In this document: in pieces, positions 62,895 to 64,000 of the stretch
Numbering within the stretch: position 1 is the stretch's first letter
Layout: the number at the start of each line of letters is the position of its first letter
Assembly: GCA_918026815.1 (NCBI GenBank)
Contig: CAKJVC010000088.1
Coordinates: 1,984,001 to 2,048,000, forward strand
Reading direction: 5' to 3'
Origin: Chalara sp. BL73
Taxonomy: Eukaryota; Ascomycota; Leotiomycetes; Helotiales
DNA length: 64,000 bases
Notes under the pieces: generated by a model
What the model was told of the DNA's origin: nothing
The model's input: the letters and a program-made list of their open reading frames with translations, nothing else
Database searches by the model: none
Made by a program: the position numbers and the translations under genes

Positions 62895-64000
62895 CTTTTA
62901 TTTCTCTTTTTCTCGCTTTGCTACAAGCTTCAAAAACTGACTATGCTTTTTTTACGGTTAAACTAAAGCTTGCATATAATTTCAAGTAAAAAAATCGAGT
63001 TTTGCTTATGCAACGTGCTGCTTTAAGTTACTTTAAGCAGTTGTTAGTAAAGCTTAAAGTTATGCTTAGTTATTTTACTTTTATTTTTTAGTTATAACAG
63101 TTTTACTACTTTTTAGAAAACTTCGGAGCAAGCTTTTAGTTGACACGTAAAATTATAACGCTTGCTCAAAAGCAGCGAATCAAAAACCGCCAAAAGTATA
63201 CAAAAAAAAAGGCCGCAAAAAGGCTTGTACAAACAGCTGTAGTAATTTGAAGCGATCGAGTACGCAAGTATATAAACAAACAGCTATTTTTTCGAGTTTC
63301 GAGCTTTTTTCGCGTTTTAGCATTTATATTTCACTTTTTTTTTCGTAACTCAAAAAACTTTATTAGCCGCTTTAAATGTCTAACAACTTTGCGCGCTAAC
63401 CGAGCATAAATTCAAGTTACGTTTAATTACTTAGCACGTTTTTTAAAAAAAACGAGTTTAAGTAAAATTTTTTTTTTAAGCTTTACTAAATTGCTGCTTT
63501 GTTAATGTGCATTAGTTGTAAGTTTCAACTGCATTCGACCAGCTATAAAATAAACGTTATTTGTGCAACTTTTTAAGCTGTTTTGTTATATTTAAACGCT
63601 TAGCCGATCGAAAGCAGCACTTAGCAAGCAAGCATTTCGGAACGCCGTATATCTGTTTTATCGTTAAATGTAAAAAAAAGCATTAAAAAGCTATATTCGC
63701 AGAAAAATAAGCTTTAGAAGCACATGCGCAAAAAGCATAGCGAAACAGTAGTTGCTGCTAAACAAAATTAAGCAAAGCCGGAAAATCAACAAATAGCCAA
63801 AAAGTAAAAACTCGGTTTTGTAGCAGAAAAAAAAAAGCAGTAAAACGTTCGAACTTAAAAACAACTATATAGTAAACAACAATGCTTTAAATTAAAACAT
63901 ACGCAATATTATTTTGCAATATTTTGAGTTTTTAATAATTAATTAAACAGTCAAAACTTTGGAACCGGAGTTTCCGGATTTTACAATTTAAATACTACTT
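62895..64000. other. A+T-rich repeat-like sequence at the right edge
   Basis: RIP-like composition continues to the window end. A frame near 63140-63270 has a basic stretch (TLAQKQRIKNRQKY) but no domain I recognise. Nothing else is supported. Confidence 0.4.

Noticed and set aside
62412..62966. Overlapping Arg/Pro/Ala-rich ORFs on both strands of the GC-rich island
   Set aside because: They result from GC-rich simple sequence and palindromes. No domain or splice pattern supports a gene.

Overview
The window looks like nuclear DNA of a filamentous ascomycete (Pezizomycotina). It has short introns (about 50-90 bp) with GT...AG ends and CTAAC/ACTAAT-type branch sites, a non-reducing polyketide synthase, Zn2Cys6 regulators, and a long A+T-rich block of LTR retrotransposons mutated in the manner of repeat-induced point mutation (RIP). 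The species cannot be named from the sequence.

Layout. (1) 1-5.8 kb is a secondary-metabolism block: the 5' end of a non-reducing PKS (minus strand, running off the left edge), a divergent cytochrome P450, and a soluble ABBA-type aromatic prenyltransferase of the CloQ/NphB (fungal Ptf) type. (2) 5.9-7.2 kb holds a 45-46 bp tandem array and a solo LTR. (3) 7.2-45.0 kb is a nest of RIP-degraded transposons. It contains at least two full-length chromodomain Ty3/Gypsy elements (family B, 6.7 and 6.6 kb), one 10.6 kb Ty3/Gypsy element (family C), one 6.1 kb Ty3/Gypsy element on the minus strand (family A), a hAT transposon with an intron-rich transposase, and several broken copies. Target-site duplications (TSDs) define most boundaries exactly. 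(4) 45-58 kb is gene-bearing again: a gag-like ORF, an NmrA-like reductase gene with one nonsense codon, an apparently intact 14-TM MFS exporter with five introns, an AflR-type Zn2Cys6 regulator, a Tc1/mariner relic, a second Zn2Cys6 regulator and an ankyrin pseudogene. Small non-autonomous elements lie between them. (5) 58-64 kb is mostly repeats: LTR fragments, RIP-degraded sequence of unknown origin and a 0.4 kb GC-rich island.

How the parts may fit. The PKS, P450 and prenyltransferase suggest a prenylated aromatic polyketide. The AflR-type regulator and the exporter are what such a cluster usually carries, but here they sit about 40 kb away across the transposon nest. I infer, without proof, one cluster torn apart by transposon growth. 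The NmrA-like gene may have been silenced by RIP leaking out of the nest. The clearest general signal is that four full-length elements from three families are RIP-mutated at the inner ends of both LTRs and spared at the outer ends, so the two LTRs of each element are mirror images in mutation load.
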